NCBI GenBank assembly: GCA_004557075.1
Contig: SFEX01000008.1
Location: 124,001 to 188,000 of the forward strand
Direction of reading: 5' to 3'
DNA length: 64,000 nt
From: Clostridiales bacterium
Lineage (GTDB): Bacteria; Bacillota; Clostridia; Oscillospirales; Oscillospiraceae
The translations under genes and the position numbers were made by a program. Below the pieces are notes generated by a model. It was not told the DNA's origin, did not search any database, and saw only the letters and a list, made by a program, of their open reading frames with translations. This document shows, piece by piece, positions 34,108 through 42,643 of the stretch (positions are counted from its first letter, which is position 1; each line of letters starts with the position of its first letter).

Positions 34108-34495
34108 AAATTATCTGTGCCGAAAACGGGCAAGGTTTGACGGCATTTCAGGCCAAGTGAATATTCCCTATGGAACCGCCCTGATCTGTCAGGACGGTTT
34201 TTTGATGCACCAGAACAAACCGCTTTGCGGGATCACCAGCCAAAACGCCTATGATTTCTTCAGTCAGAATGATGATGGGATGGGCCGGGAACGGGGTGAT
34301 CTGGTTGGGCGCATTCTTTCCAGACTGCAAAAGCGGGATTCCGGGTATCAGGCCCGGTGGAACAAGGTTTGGGAGGATGCCCGGTGCCAAAAGTACAAGC
34401 GCCCGGAGCATGAAGATCATTGGATTTGGAACTTTGACTTCTACAATGGGCCTGTGGAGGATTTGCGCCATATCGCCGGTTTGATCGGAGCATAA
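34097..34495 (+). CDS. Phage tail-region protein of unknown function, 132 aa
   Basis: Overlaps the previous gene by 11 bp. It has a short beta-rich start (FDGISGQVNIPYGTALICQD) and a basic, Trp-containing C-terminal half. The same kind of gene follows CBM-type tail proteins in other clostridial prophages, but no function is known. Confidence 0.65.
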   Translation: MQYKNYLCRKRARFDGISGQVNIPYGTALICQDGFLMHQNKPLCGITSQNAYDFFSQNDDGMGRERGDLVGRILSRLQKRDSGYQARWNKVWEDARCQKYKRPEHEDHWIWNFDFYNGPVEDLRHIAGLIGA

Positions 34496-34516
34496 GACAA
34501 GGGAGGAAGAATAGAA

Positions 34517-34828
34517 ATGACGGTTTATCAATGGTTGTGCTTGTTCAGCGTCCCGGCCCTGATTCTGATGATCGTGAAGTATATGCTGAACCAGATCAAG
34601 CAGAACAGGAAGGACACGGAAGCGGTGAAATTGGGCCTTCAGGCCCTTCTCAGAAGCCAAATGATTTCAGACTATAACAAGTATTCTGAAAAAGGCTTTG
34701 CACCTGTCTATGCACGGGATAATTTTGAAAACTGCTGGAAACAGTATCATTCTTTGGGGGCCAATGGTGTTATGGATGATCTACATGAAAAATTCCTTGA
34801 TCTTCCCACAGAAGCCCCCAACAAATGA
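34517..34828 (+). CDS. Single-pass membrane phage protein, 103 aa
   Basis: An N-terminal hydrophobic segment (WLCLFSVPALILMIVKYML, about residues 6-24) is followed by a soluble, charged helical part. Position just before holin-like genes suggests a lysis-associated role, for example a holin-type or regulatory membrane protein, but this is inference. GGAGG lies 12 bases before the ATG. Confidence 0.65.
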   Translation: MTVYQWLCLFSVPALILMIVKYMLNQIKQNRKDTEAVKLGLQALLRSQMISDYNKYSEKGFAPVYARDNFENCWKQYHSLGANGVMDDLHEKFLDLPTEAPNK

Positions 34829-35091
34829 AGCGGGTGCAAAAAGCCAAGAGGGAATTTTCAAAAACCATATTGATGTTCATTGGGGCGGTTACCGTTGTGG
34901 TAACCGCTTTCACTTTAATCATGATTTGGCGAACCAATGACCTTTCCCCTTTGGCTTATTTGATCCCCGCCGTTTTTGCCGAACTTGCCACCGGAACCGG
35001 ATTTTACTATTCCAAGGCCAAGGCCGAAAACCGGATCAAGTTGCGGAAGCTGTACGGCCCTGAAATCTACAATGACGCAAAAGAACCCTAA
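34825..35091 (+). CDS. Two-pass membrane phage protein, possible holin component
   Basis: An 88-residue protein with two hydrophobic segments (about 15-35, MFIGAVTVVVTAFTLIMIW; and 44-62, AYLIPAVFAELATGTGFYY) and a basic C-terminal end. The start overlaps the previous stop by four bases. The topology and place next to the holin and amidase suggest participation in lysis. Confidence 0.65.
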   Translation: MKRVQKAKREFSKTILMFIGAVTVVVTAFTLIMIWRTNDLSPLAYLIPAVFAELATGTGFYYSKAKAENRIKLRKLYGPEIYNDAKEP

Positions 35092-35118
35092 ATTACAACA
35101 CAGAAAGGAAAATGAAAC

Positions 35119-35487
35119 ATGAACACCGAACAGATTATTTCCCTGATCGTGGCCCTTTTGAGCGGCCTTGCCACCTGTATTCCTCTGGCCTATAAACTGG
35201 TGCAGTATGTCCAGAAGGCCGCACAGGAAAAGAATTGGAATGCCCTGTTGGGTTTGGTCATTGACCTGATGGAACAGGCGGAAAAGAAATTCACCGATGG
35301 TGCAACCCGTAAAGAATGGGTAATGGCTATGGTGCAGACTTCCGCCGAATACATCAATTACCCGGTGGACAGCGTATCCCTTGGCAAACTGATTGATACC
35401 CTGTGTGATATGTCCAAGATCGTAAACTATGACGGTGTACCGGCCATTGAGCCTGAACAGGTGAAGGGAGATGGGGAAAATGAGTAA
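35119..35487 (+). CDS. Holin (LL-H family type)
   Basis: A 122-residue protein with an N-terminal membrane segment (QIISLIVALLSGLATCIPLA), an amphipathic helix (NWNALLGLVIDLMEQAEKKF), and the TRKEWVMAMVQTSAEYINY pattern of LL-H-type phage holins. The holin permeabilises the membrane and lets the amidase reach the wall. It overlaps the amidase gene by 8 bp. Confidence 0.82.
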   Translation: MNTEQIISLIVALLSGLATCIPLAYKLVQYVQKAAQEKNWNALLGLVIDLMEQAEKKFTDGATRKEWVMAMVQTSAEYINYPVDSVSLGKLIDTLCDMSKIVNYDGVPAIEPEQVKGDGENE

Positions 35488-36283
35488 TTCCGCCCTTGCA
35501 ACCTATACCCGGATCACGAAAAACAAAACCAGCCCCCGCAATCACACCATTGACACTATTACCATCCACTGTATTGTTGGACAGTGGACAGCAAAACAGG
35601 GGTGTGATTATTTCGCCACCACAGACCGGGAATGTTCCGCCAACTATGTTGTTGGTAAGGATGGTTCCATTGGCCTTTCCGTGGATGAAAAGGATCGTTC
35701 TTGGTGTTCCAGCAACAGCGCCAATGACCACCGGGCAATCACCATTGAAGTTGCTTCTGACACCACACACCCCTATGCCGTAACGGATGCCGCCTTTGCC
35801 GCCCTTCTCAATTTGGTGGAAGATATTTGCCGCCGCAACGGGATCAAGAAGCTGGTTTGGAGTACGAACAAGAATGATCGTGTGAATCACCTGAACGGGT
35901 GTAACATGACCGTTCATCGGGACTACGCAAACAAGGCTTGTCCCGGTGATTATCTTTACAACCGACATGGAGAGATCGCCGCAGAAGTCAACAGGCGGCT
36001 TCAGGGCGCTTCTTCTGGTGGTGGGGTAGTAGTTACACCCCCGGCCACAGAAAAGCCCACAGACGGCGGCACAGGGGCCACAGCAACGCCTTATTTGGTG
36101 CGGGTGACAATCTCTGATCTGTATATCAGAAAAGGCCCCGGCACCAACTACGGGAAGAATGGCTTCATCAAGCCGGGTGTTTACACCATCGTGGAGGAAA
36201 GCACCGGCACCGGGGCCACCAAATGGGGCAAGCTGAAAAGCGGTGCCGGTTGGATTTCCCTTGACTACGCAAAACGGGTGTGA
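35480..36283 (+). CDS. N-acetylmuramoyl-L-alanine amidase endolysin with SH3 domain
   Basis: ATG 35480 is preferred as AGGGAG lies about 9 bases upstream. The first ~175 residues are an Amidase_2 (T7 lysozyme-like) domain with zinc ligands in TIHCIVG and VHRDYANKACPGDYL and an intervening ITIEV strand. A Gly/Thr/Pro linker leads to a C-terminal SH3_3 domain (VTISDLYIRKGPGTNYGKNG) that binds the cell wall. The enzyme cleaves the MurNAc-L-Ala amide bond at lysis. It is the last gene of the prophage. Confidence 0.93.
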   Translation: MSNSALATYTRITKNKTSPRNHTIDTITIHCIVGQWTAKQGCDYFATTDRECSANYVVGKDGSIGLSVDEKDRSWCSSNSANDHRAITIEVASDTTHPYAVTDAAFAALLNLVEDICRRNGIKKLVWSTNKNDRVNHLNGCNMTVHRDYANKACPGDYLYNRHGEIAAEVNRRLQGASSGGGVVVTPPATEKPTDGGTGATATPYLVRVTISDLYIRKGPGTNYGKNGFIKPGVYTIVEESTGTGATKWGKLKSGAGWISLDYAKRV

Positions 36284-36362
36284 TAGCGTGTTACTATGTT
36301 GTTACTATCCGTTTGGGTTTCACCGGGTTCCTGTGACCTGAAAATTCAGTAAATTCAACCCA

Positions 36363-37672
36363 TTGGGGCCTACAAAAACTCAAAAATTCATGGTAGAATG
36401 GTTTGTCAAGAACGGCATCCGGGTCTGGAGTACGCAGGAGGGTGAGCAGCGTTTTGATAATCACACGGACAAGCTCACCAACTACATCCGCTTCTGGCAG
36501 GCTGACGGTGAAAGCGAAAAGACTTCAATTCGCACAAAAACCGCTCTCGGCCAGCTCGTCGAGGACGGCGGTTTCAAGGGCGGTCTTGCTCCTTACGGGT
36601 ATGCTCTTGTAAAGAGCGGACGCTTCAATAAACGCAAGCACGAAGTTTTTGAGCTGGCTATCAACGAGGCCGAGGCCGCTGTGGTACGGATCATCTTTGA
36701 CAAATATGTGCATGAGGGTTTCGGTGCTCAACGGATCGCCACCTACTTAAATAACCTCGGCTATCGAGCGAGAACGGGTAAAATGTGGCATCACGCCAGC
36801 ATCCGGGGTATCATTTGCAATCTGACATATACCGGGGTGCTTCGCAGCGGCGAAAGCCGCTCCAAAACGCTGCCCCACTTGCAGATCATAACGCCGGAGC
36901 TATTCGATGCCGCACAACACATTCGTACCTCCCGTGCCAACTCCGCCGAACAGGAACGGCGTGTACCGCTGAATACCCGTGGTCAGTCCTTGCTGGCCGG
37001 GAATGTCTTTTGCGGGCATTGTGGCTCCCGGCTGGCGCTCACCACCAACGGCAAGGCTTATCCGTAAAGCGTGTGCGGTATATCTGCTACGGCAAGACAC
37101 GCAAGCAAACCGAATGTGACGGGCAGACTGGCTACACGGCGCATATTCTTGACGGTATCATTGATAAGATGGTGCGGCAGATCTTTGAACGGATGAAAGC
37201 GATCCCCAAAAGCGAGATCGTCAATATCCGCTATCGTGAAAAGATGGAAGAACGAAAAGCACTTCTCAAAAGTGCTAAATCCGATTATGCCAAGGCTGCC
37301 GCCGAGCTTGATACTCTCCGAGCGGAGGTCATTAAATCCCTCCGGGGCGAAAGCGCTTTTTCGCAGGATTTGCTCAGCTCCTTGATTGCGGATAATGAGA
37401 AAAAATGCCTCACCATTCAGCACACTATGGAGGCGGCGCAGGCGGCCTACGACGAGGGGCAGGCCATGCTGGACACCTTAAACGCTCAGTACGACGATAT
37501 TATCTCATGGGCGGATATGTACGACAGTGCCAGCATGGAGGCAAAGAAAATGATCGTGAGCTGCCTGATCCGGCGCGTGGAGGTGTATCGAGACTATCGA
37601 CTGCATATCGATTTCAATATTGACTTTGAGCAGTTCAGTGCCGGACTGGACATTTCGGCAATCGCAGCATAA
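36363..37672 (+). pseudogene. Large serine recombinase remnant, N-terminally truncated and frameshifted
   Basis: The text starts mid-way through a serine recombinase catalytic domain (MVEWFVKNGIRVWSTQEGEQ), losing about the first 110 residues with the nucleophilic Ser and Arg. The recombinase domain (APYGYALV, FGAQRIATYLNNLGYRARTG) and the zinc ribbon (GNVFCGHCGSRLALTT) follow. A one-base shift near 37055-37064 moves the frame to RYICYGKTRKQTECDG and the coiled-coil C terminus, ending at 37672. It is non-functional. Its 5' truncation coincides with the prophage's right end, so the prophage probably inserted into it. Confidence 0.85.
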
Positions 37673-37676
37673 AGCA

Positions 37677-37710
37677 AAAACCCCACTTCCAAAGAAGTGA
37701 GGTTTTCTTC
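37677..37710 (+). terminator. Terminator after the recombinase remnant
   Basis: AAAACCCCACTTC pairs with GAAGTGAGGTTTT (one mismatch) around a CAAA loop, followed by CTTC. It lies between the remnant and the convergent tRNA-Ala gene and could work on both strands. Confidence 0.7.
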
Positions 37711-37723
37711 ACACTCTCTGTGA

Positions 37724-37799
<76 letters not shown>

Positions 37800-37830
37800 A
37801 TATGGAAGAGAGTGTAAATATTGAGTTTTA

Positions 37831-37884
37831 GGTGCGGGGGTTGTTTACCGCTTCAACCGGGCTCCCAGCTGAGCTATACCCCCA
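37831..37884 (-). pseudogene. tRNA-Ala 5' fragment / degenerate tRNA
   Basis: The minus strand at 37862-37884 repeats exactly the first 23 bases of the tRNA-Ala region (acceptor plus D-arm). It is followed by ~30 unrelated bases ending in CCCCCGCACC, which could close the acceptor. There is no normal anticodon arm or T-arm. It is a partial tRNA copy left by duplication, deletion or an old integration event. Confidence 0.65.
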
Positions 37885-37979
37885 GATTTCTGACTGCGAA
37901 AAATATATTAGCAGAATGGGGGACAAATGTCAAGAATAAATATGCCGCGAAGCCGCAGATTTCGCAAAAAATTGCGCTA

Positions 37980-38636
37980 TTATTTTTCTCCGGTGCCGTA
38001 ATCATCGTCAAACATATATGTAATATCTTTTTTGTACCAGAACTTTTTCTCCTTGCCCTTAAAAAGCCGGACTATGCTGTGGCGATACTCGATGAGGACG
38101 AGCACGCCTGTGAGCAGTACAAGATTTCTCACGACGAGCATATCCATGCTCATCGCGGCGACAAGGCACATGAACAGCATTGCTATGATCGCCGACAGCG
38201 ACACATAGCGGCTGACGATGTAGACGATAATAAAAACGAACACGCCTGCTAGTGTTAGCTCTCCGCTTACAAAAATGCTTCCAACCGCAACGGCCACAAG
38301 GCTGGGCTCGCCCCTGAAGCGATAGAGTATCGGGAAATTAGTACCCAGCACAACGCAAAACAGCGCGAAGGCGAAGCCGACGTCGGCGTGACCGACGATA
38401 AGCATAAGCAGCCCGCCTATGCCGACGGGAATAGCGGTTTTCAAAGCCTCGAAGCCCAGCAGCAGGACGACGCCCTTTCGGCCGTGATGCTTTACAAAGC
38501 GGGTGATGCCGACATTATCGCGGCTGTAATTGAGAATATTCTCGTGAAAATAGATATGCGACATCAGAATAGGCGTGCTGAGGCTGCCGAAGGAGTATGA
38601 AATAAGCGCGACTACGCACAGTAAAAAAGCGGTCAT
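37980..38636 (-). CDS. PlsY-like membrane protein lacking canonical catalytic motifs
   Basis: A 218-residue protein with at least five hydrophobic segments. Its length, position next to der, and motif layout (FGSLSTPILMSHI; SRDNVGITRFVKHHGRKG; GFEALKTAIPV; LGTNFPILYRFRGEPSLVAV) match acyl-phosphate:glycerol-3-phosphate acyltransferase PlsY. But GSGNxGxTN is altered, the GH(x)FP His is Thr, and GGKG is GEPS. It is therefore probably a divergent paralogue or pseudoenzyme, not the housekeeping PlsY. The start overlaps the der stop (ATGA), so the two are coupled. Confidence 0.72.
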   Translation of the reverse strand: MTAFLLCVVALISYSFGSLSTPILMSHIYFHENILNYSRDNVGITRFVKHHGRKGVVLLLGFEALKTAIPVGIGGLLMLIVGHADVGFAFALFCVVLGTNFPILYRFRGEPSLVAVAVGSIFVSGELTLAGVFVFIIVYIVSRYVSLSAIIAMLFMCLVAAMSMDMLVVRNLVLLTGVLVLIEYRHSIVRLFKGKEKKFWYKKDITYMFDDDYGTGEK

Positions 38637-39958
38637 TGCTTATCTCCCTTCTGCCGTATCACCATGCGGATCGGAGTACCCTCCAAGCCGAAAACGGCGC
38701 GTATCTGATTTTCAATATAGCGCTGGTACGAGAAGTGGAACAGCTCGCGGCTGTTGCAGAATATAACGAAGTTGGGCGGCTTGATGCCCGTCTGGGTCAT
38801 GTAGTATATCTTGAGCCGACGCCCCTTATCCGTGGGCGGTTGCACTCTCGCCTGAGCGTCGGAGAGCACGTCGTTTAGCATACCGGTCGTGATGCGCATA
38901 TTGCTCTGGTCGTTGACGAAGTTTACAAGCTCAAATATCCTGTCGGTGCGCTGGCCGGTCTTGGCGGATATAAACAGCACAGGAGCATAGCTCATGAAGC
39001 TCAGATCGCGCATGACGCTCTTGCGCATCTTCTCCATGGTGCCGGTCTCTTTGTCCACAAGATCCCACTTGTTGACGACGATAATGCTTGCCTTTCCGGC
39101 CTCGTGGGCAAGCCCCGCGATTTTTGTGTCCTGCTCTGTGACGCCCTCGCGCGCGTCTATCATGATAAGGCACACGTCGGCTCGCTCGATGGCCATCTGC
39201 GCGCGCATGACGGAAAACTTCTCGACCCGCTCATCGACCCTGCTTTTACGGCGGATGCCGGCGGTGTCGATGAAAACGTATTTGCCGAACTCGTTGTCAA
39301 TATTTGAATCGACAGCGTCTCGGGTCGTGCCCGCGACATTGCTGACGATAACTCGCTTTTCGCCGAGAATATGGTTTACGAGAGAGGATTTGCCGACGTT
39401 AGGCTTTCCGATGACCGCGACCTTGATGCGATCATCCTCCTCGTCGCCCTCGTCCTCGGGAGGGAAATATTTCATGCACTCGTCAAGCAGATCGCCCGTG
39501 CCGTGGCCGTGGACGGCCGACACAGCTATGGGATCGCCGAGGCCGAGCGAGTAAAACTCATATATCGCAGGATCGACCCTGCCGGTGGAGTCCATTTTGT
39601 TGACTGCTAAAACCGTGGGCTTTTTAGAGCGCAGCAGCATATTTGCAACGTCCTTGTCCGCAGCGGTGACGCCGGTCCTGACGTCGGTGACAAGCACGAT
39701 GACGTCAGCGGCGCTTATTGCGATATTTGCCTGCTCGCGCATGAACAGGAGTATTTCGTTGTCGGTCGTCGGCTCGATGCCGCCGGTATCGACGATATCA
39801 AACTTCCTGCCGAGCCACTCGCACTCCGCATAAAGCCTGTCGCGCGTGACGCCGGGAGTGTCCTCAACTATGGACAGGCGGCGGCCGCAGAGCTTATTGA
39901 AGAGCATCGACTTGCCCACATTAGGTCTGCCTACTATGGCAATGAGAGGTTTGGACAT
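38633..39958 (-). CDS. der: Ribosome biogenesis GTPase Der (EngA)
   Basis: A 441-residue protein with two GTPase domains in tandem: first GRPNVGKSMLFN, DTGGIE and NKMD; second GKPNVGKSSLVN, DTAGIRRK and NKWD, followed by a KH-like C-terminal domain. Der acts in 50S ribosome assembly and is essential. Length and motif order are normal. It lies downstream of a radical SAM gene with GGAGG before its start. Confidence 0.98.
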   Translation of the reverse strand: MSKPLIAIVGRPNVGKSMLFNKLCGRRLSIVEDTPGVTRDRLYAECEWLGRKFDIVDTGGIEPTTDNEILLFMREQANIAISAADVIVLVTDVRTGVTAADKDVANMLLRSKKPTVLAVNKMDSTGRVDPAIYEFYSLGLGDPIAVSAVHGHGTGDLLDECMKYFPPEDEGDEEDDRIKVAVIGKPNVGKSSLVNHILGEKRVIVSNVAGTTRDAVDSNIDNEFGKYVFIDTAGIRRKSRVDERVEKFSVMRAQMAIERADVCLIMIDAREGVTEQDTKIAGLAHEAGKASIIVVNKWDLVDKETGTMEKMRKSVMRDLSFMSYAPVLFISAKTGQRTDRIFELVNFVNDQSNMRITTGMLNDVLSDAQARVQPPTDKGRRLKIYYMTQTGIKPPNFVIFCNSRELFHFSYQRYIENQIRAVFGLEGTPIRMVIRQKGDKQ

Positions 39959-39963
39959 ATCTA

Positions 39964-41337
39964 TTAACCTCCGTTCTGATTGTATTTATAGAAAATATCT
40001 TTCGAGACTTCGCGACGCGGGCTTTTAAGCTCCGGGAGCTTATCGCCGCTGATGGCGTCCCAAAAGGCGAAGCCGTCACATTCGGTGGGGTAGATGGGAA
40101 GCCCTAAAGCCTCGACGGCCTGCTCGATGGTAACATCGTCGAGAAAATCCATCTCATCCCGGCGCAGCATGTTCTGGGAGATGAAAAGCCTCTCACCAAG
40201 CTCACGCCCCCTTAGCTGATTTATGAGATCCTGACCCGTTATAAGGCCGGACACGTTTACGCCGTGGCCGAAGAAATCATTCTCTATGGCGTAGACCCTT
40301 CCGTTTATATTATCATACTTTTGCTTTGCTTTACAAACAAGTTTTTCAAAAAAAGGCGCGACGGCGGTTCCGCAGGCGATTGAAAAGGCTACGCCGTCGG
40401 GTCTGTCCGACAGGGCAAGGGCGGAATTGAATTCGGTTTCAAAGAGACTGAGCATGCCGACGCCGTTTTCAAGCTGCGTATGCTCCTCGTAAAATTCATC
40501 GTCCGGCAGCTCGCGTCCGGCGAAAAGGTACATTTCATCGGAGCAGAAAAATATCCTCGTGCCGAATTTTTCGACGCACTCATCGCCGAAAGCATTGACG
40601 AGATCTATCGTCTCGGCGGTGTGCTCGGGAGTGAATGGGGTGAGAGGATAAAGCCCCTCGCGGTATTTTGTTAGCCCCAAAGGCACGATGGACACGCTGT
40701 GTACCGCAGGATACAGACCCGCAAGCTCCTCCATGCTGCGCTGAAGCTCCTTACCGTCGTTAAGACCCGGACAGCAGACGATCTGGCAGTTCATACGAAT
40801 GCCGCCGTCGGCAAAACGGCGCATGATCTCCATGCATTTTCCCGCGTTCTTGTTGCGCAGCATTTTAACGCGAAGCTCGGGATCGGTCGTATGGACGGAG
40901 ATGTTGACGGGACTTATGTGCAGGTCGATGATGCGCTGTATCTCGCGCTCGGACAGGTTCGTGAGGGTGATATAGTTGCCCAAAAGAAAGCTCAGCCGCG
41001 CGTCGTCGTCCTTAAAATACATGGTTTTGCGCATGCCCTTGGGGAGTTGGTCGATAAAGCAGAAAACGCAGTTGTTGGCGCAGCTTCGCGGATTATCCAT
41101 GAGATACGTCTCAAATTCAAGCCCAAGGTCCAGACCCTCGGCTTTTTCCACATGCACCGTATGCTCCGTGCCGTCGGGCTTGCGCAGCGTTACGGCGAGC
41201 ACGGGGTCGTAGCCAAAGAATTTGTAGTCCAAGACGTCGTGTATCCTGTTTCCGTTTATACTGATAAGAGCGTCGCCGACGTGGGCGCGGTGACGCAGAG
41301 GGCTGTCCTTTTCAATTTTGGAAATTATATTATCCAT
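39964..41337 (-). CDS. DUF512 radical SAM protein with PDZ-like N terminus
   Basis: A 457-residue protein. The first ~70 residues look PDZ-like (IEKDSPLRHRAHVGDALISI). The next part has the radical SAM cluster motif CANNCVFCFIDQ near residue 90 and the DUF512 domain towards the C terminus (GFDECVEKFGT-type region, YLFAGRELPDDEFYEE, SGLITGQDLINQLRG). The family sits beside der in many Clostridia; its substrate is unknown. It starts without a strong ribosome site just past the rpmF terminator. Confidence 0.93.
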   Translation of the reverse strand: MDNIISKIEKDSPLRHRAHVGDALISINGNRIHDVLDYKFFGYDPVLAVTLRKPDGTEHTVHVEKAEGLDLGLEFETYLMDNPRSCANNCVFCFIDQLPKGMRKTMYFKDDDARLSFLLGNYITLTNLSEREIQRIIDLHISPVNISVHTTDPELRVKMLRNKNAGKCMEIMRRFADGGIRMNCQIVCCPGLNDGKELQRSMEELAGLYPAVHSVSIVPLGLTKYREGLYPLTPFTPEHTAETIDLVNAFGDECVEKFGTRIFFCSDEMYLFAGRELPDDEFYEEHTQLENGVGMLSLFETEFNSALALSDRPDGVAFSIACGTAVAPFFEKLVCKAKQKYDNINGRVYAIENDFFGHGVNVSGLITGQDLINQLRGRELGERLFISQNMLRRDEMDFLDDVTIEQAVEALGLPIYPTECDGFAFWDAISGDKLPELKSPRREVSKDIFYKYNQNGG

Positions 41338-41356
41338 TGCAAAACATCCAAACTAT

Positions 41357-41387
41357 AAAAAAGGAGGAAAGGCTTTCCTTTCCTCCA
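41357..41387 (-). terminator. Terminator of the DUF177-rpmF unit
   Basis: GGAGGAAAGG/CCTTTCCTCC stem with a CTTT loop; on the minus strand it is followed by TTTTTT, placed right after the rpmF stop. Confidence 0.88.
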
Positions 41388-41399
41388 AAAGCGTTCTGA

Positions 41400-41585
41400 T
41401 TACTTGTCGTCAACGGCGAGAACCTGACGGCCGTTGTACATACCGCAAGCCTTGCATGCGCGGTGAGGCATTTTGAACTCGCCGCAGTTGGGGCACTTAA
41501 CGATGCCGGGAGCGTCCAGCTTCCAGTGAGAGGAACGTCTCTTATCACGTCTCTGTCTTGATACTTTTCCCTTAGGGACTGCCAT
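41400..41585 (-). CDS. rpmF: 50S ribosomal protein L32
   Basis: A 61-residue basic protein beginning AVPKGKVSRQRRDKRRSSHW with a zinc ribbon formed by CPNC and CKAC. This is the standard L32 sequence and length. It lies 46 bp downstream of the DUF177 gene, the usual yceD-rpmF pairing, and is preceded by AGGAGGTG. Confidence 0.98.
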   Translation of the reverse strand: MAVPKGKVSRQRRDKRRSSHWKLDAPGIVKCPNCGEFKMPHRACKACGMYNGRQVLAVDDK

Positions 41586-41631
41586 GGTGACACCTCCTGA
41601 TTAATAGCTGTGGAGCAGCAAAATTAATAAA

Positions 41632-42120
41632 TCATTTATCCAAAAGCTGCTCAAGTACAGCAAGTCTTGGATCAATTTCTTTCCCGCACCCGCAGGGGCC
41701 AAGATTAAGATCGGCTCCGCATCGGGAGCAGAGTCCTTTGCAATCCTCGGAGCACAGAAATTTTGTTTCCATGTCGAGAACGAAAAGGGTGGAGAGCACG
41801 GTAGTGAGGTCAAGCTTGTCCCCGTCGAGAACGAAGACCTCGGGATCTTCCGACTCCCCGTCAGAAATGAAGGCGTGGAGGTTCATCACCTTGGTGCTGT
41901 CAAACAGTTTACCACATCTGTCGCAGACGCAAGTCATCTCGGCCGTCAAGGTACCCTCGAGTGTCAGGATACCCGCCTCGTTAAACACTCTGCCTTCGGC
42001 TTTGGGATTTGCCTTATACTCCCTGATCGAATCAAACTCAAGCTCCCCAGCGTCCAGCTCGCAAGCAAAGGGAACGCTTCTTCCGGGAACCTCAATTATT
42101 TCTCTTAAATCAAGCAGCAT
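41632..42120 (-). CDS. DUF177 (YceD) family protein
   Basis: The start is set at ATG 42120 because GGAGAGG lies 6 bases upstream; an ATG at 42135 overlaps that site. About 162 residues with the DUF177 pattern (FEFDSIREY-type core, VFNEAGILTLEGTLTAEMTC, CDRCGKLFD) and a Cys-rich C terminus (LCSEDCKGLCSRCGADLN, CGCG). The family is linked to 23S rRNA/L32 expression and is co-transcribed with rpmF. Confidence 0.93.
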   Translation of the reverse strand: MLLDLREIIEVPGRSVPFACELDAGELEFDSIREYKANPKAEGRVFNEAGILTLEGTLTAEMTCVCDRCGKLFDSTKVMNLHAFISDGESEDPEVFVLDGDKLDLTTVLSTLFVLDMETKFLCSEDCKGLCSRCGADLNLGPCGCGKEIDPRLAVLEQLLDK

Positions 42121-42234
42121 AGCGCACCTCTCCATAGTCGCTAAAATATTATAGTAGAATTAGTCTTGATTGTCAACTCAAAAATTTGCTTTTTACAGGC
42201 GAAAAACTCATGGTTTTGCACAAAAAACGCACGC

Positions 42235-42263
42235 TTGCGGCGTGTACGAAAACATGCTACAAT
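42235..42263 (+). promoter_or_regulatory. Predicted promoter of the PepSY gene
   Basis: TTGCGG and TACAAT with an exact 17-bp spacer, 28 bp before the ATG. It lies in the divergent gap between the DUF177 and PepSY genes. Confidence 0.5.
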
Positions 42264-42291
42264 ATATTAAAGAAAATATGCGAGGTGCGCC

Positions 42292-42597
42292 ATGAAAAAG
42301 AACGTTAAAATAACCGTTATTGTCATACTGATCCTTGCGCTTATCGCGGCGGGGGTCATATATCTTATCCTCCAGACGCGGGACGATGATCTCCTAATTG
42401 GAGAGGACAGGGCGGCGCAGGTCGCGCTCAAGGACGCGATGCTGACGGAAAGCCAGGTCTCAAAGCTGAAAACGAAGCTCAAGCTGGACGACGGCACGTG
42501 GTACTACGACGTCGAGTTTTGCACGCGCACGCTGGATTATGAATATGAGATCGAGGCATATTCCGGAGCGATTCTGAAAAAGGATATAGACGACTGA
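42292..42597 (+). CDS. Membrane-anchored PepSY-like protein
   Basis: A 101-residue protein with an N-terminal membrane segment (about 5-25, rich in Ile/Leu) and an extracytoplasmic PepSY-type domain: IGEDRAAQVALKDAMLTESQ, a DDGTWYYDVEF strand and EYEIEAYSGAILKKDID. PepSY domains are thought to modulate extracellular proteases or bind ligands at the envelope. It shares a bidirectional terminator with the convergent glycosidase gene. Confidence 0.85.
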   Translation: MKKNVKITVIVILILALIAAGVIYLILQTRDDDLLIGEDRAAQVALKDAMLTESQVSKLKTKLKLDDGTWYYDVEFCTRTLDYEYEIEAYSGAILKKDIDD

Positions 42598-42606
42598 AAA
42601 AACTAT

Positions 42607-42643
42607 AAACACAGCCCATTGTATTAGACAATGGGCTGTGTTT
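42607..42643. terminator. Bidirectional terminator
   Basis: AAACACAGCCCATTGT pairs perfectly with ACAATGGGCTGTGTTT around ATTAG, with T-runs on both strands. It separates the convergent PepSY and DUF4015 genes. Confidence 0.9.

Larger units (their letters stand above)
1..36380. mobile_element. PBSX-like contractile-tail prophage, left end outside window
   Basis: An uninterrupted run of plus-strand phage genes covers replication, packaging, head, sheathed tail, DGR, holin and amidase functions. Gene order from capsid to baseplate matches PBSX xkdG-xkdU, and the sheath gene at 20549 indicates a myovirus. The right boundary is inferred: the last phage gene ends at 36283, and serine recombinase homology begins near 36388, mid-domain. 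No integrase, repressor or excisionase is visible, so these must lie to the left. Intergenic space is minimal and many stops and starts overlap, as expected for phage operons. Confidence 0.93.

Noticed and set aside
36288..36311. Repeated GTTACTAT near the amidase end as a defined att core
   Set aside because: The direct repeat is only 8 bp and no matching left end is in the window, so an attachment core cannot be assigned.
36785..37066. Plus-strand ORF text before the frameshift in the second recombinase frame
   Set aside because: Upstream of about 37060 this frame is out of register with recombinase homology; only the part from about 37060 to 37672 is real.
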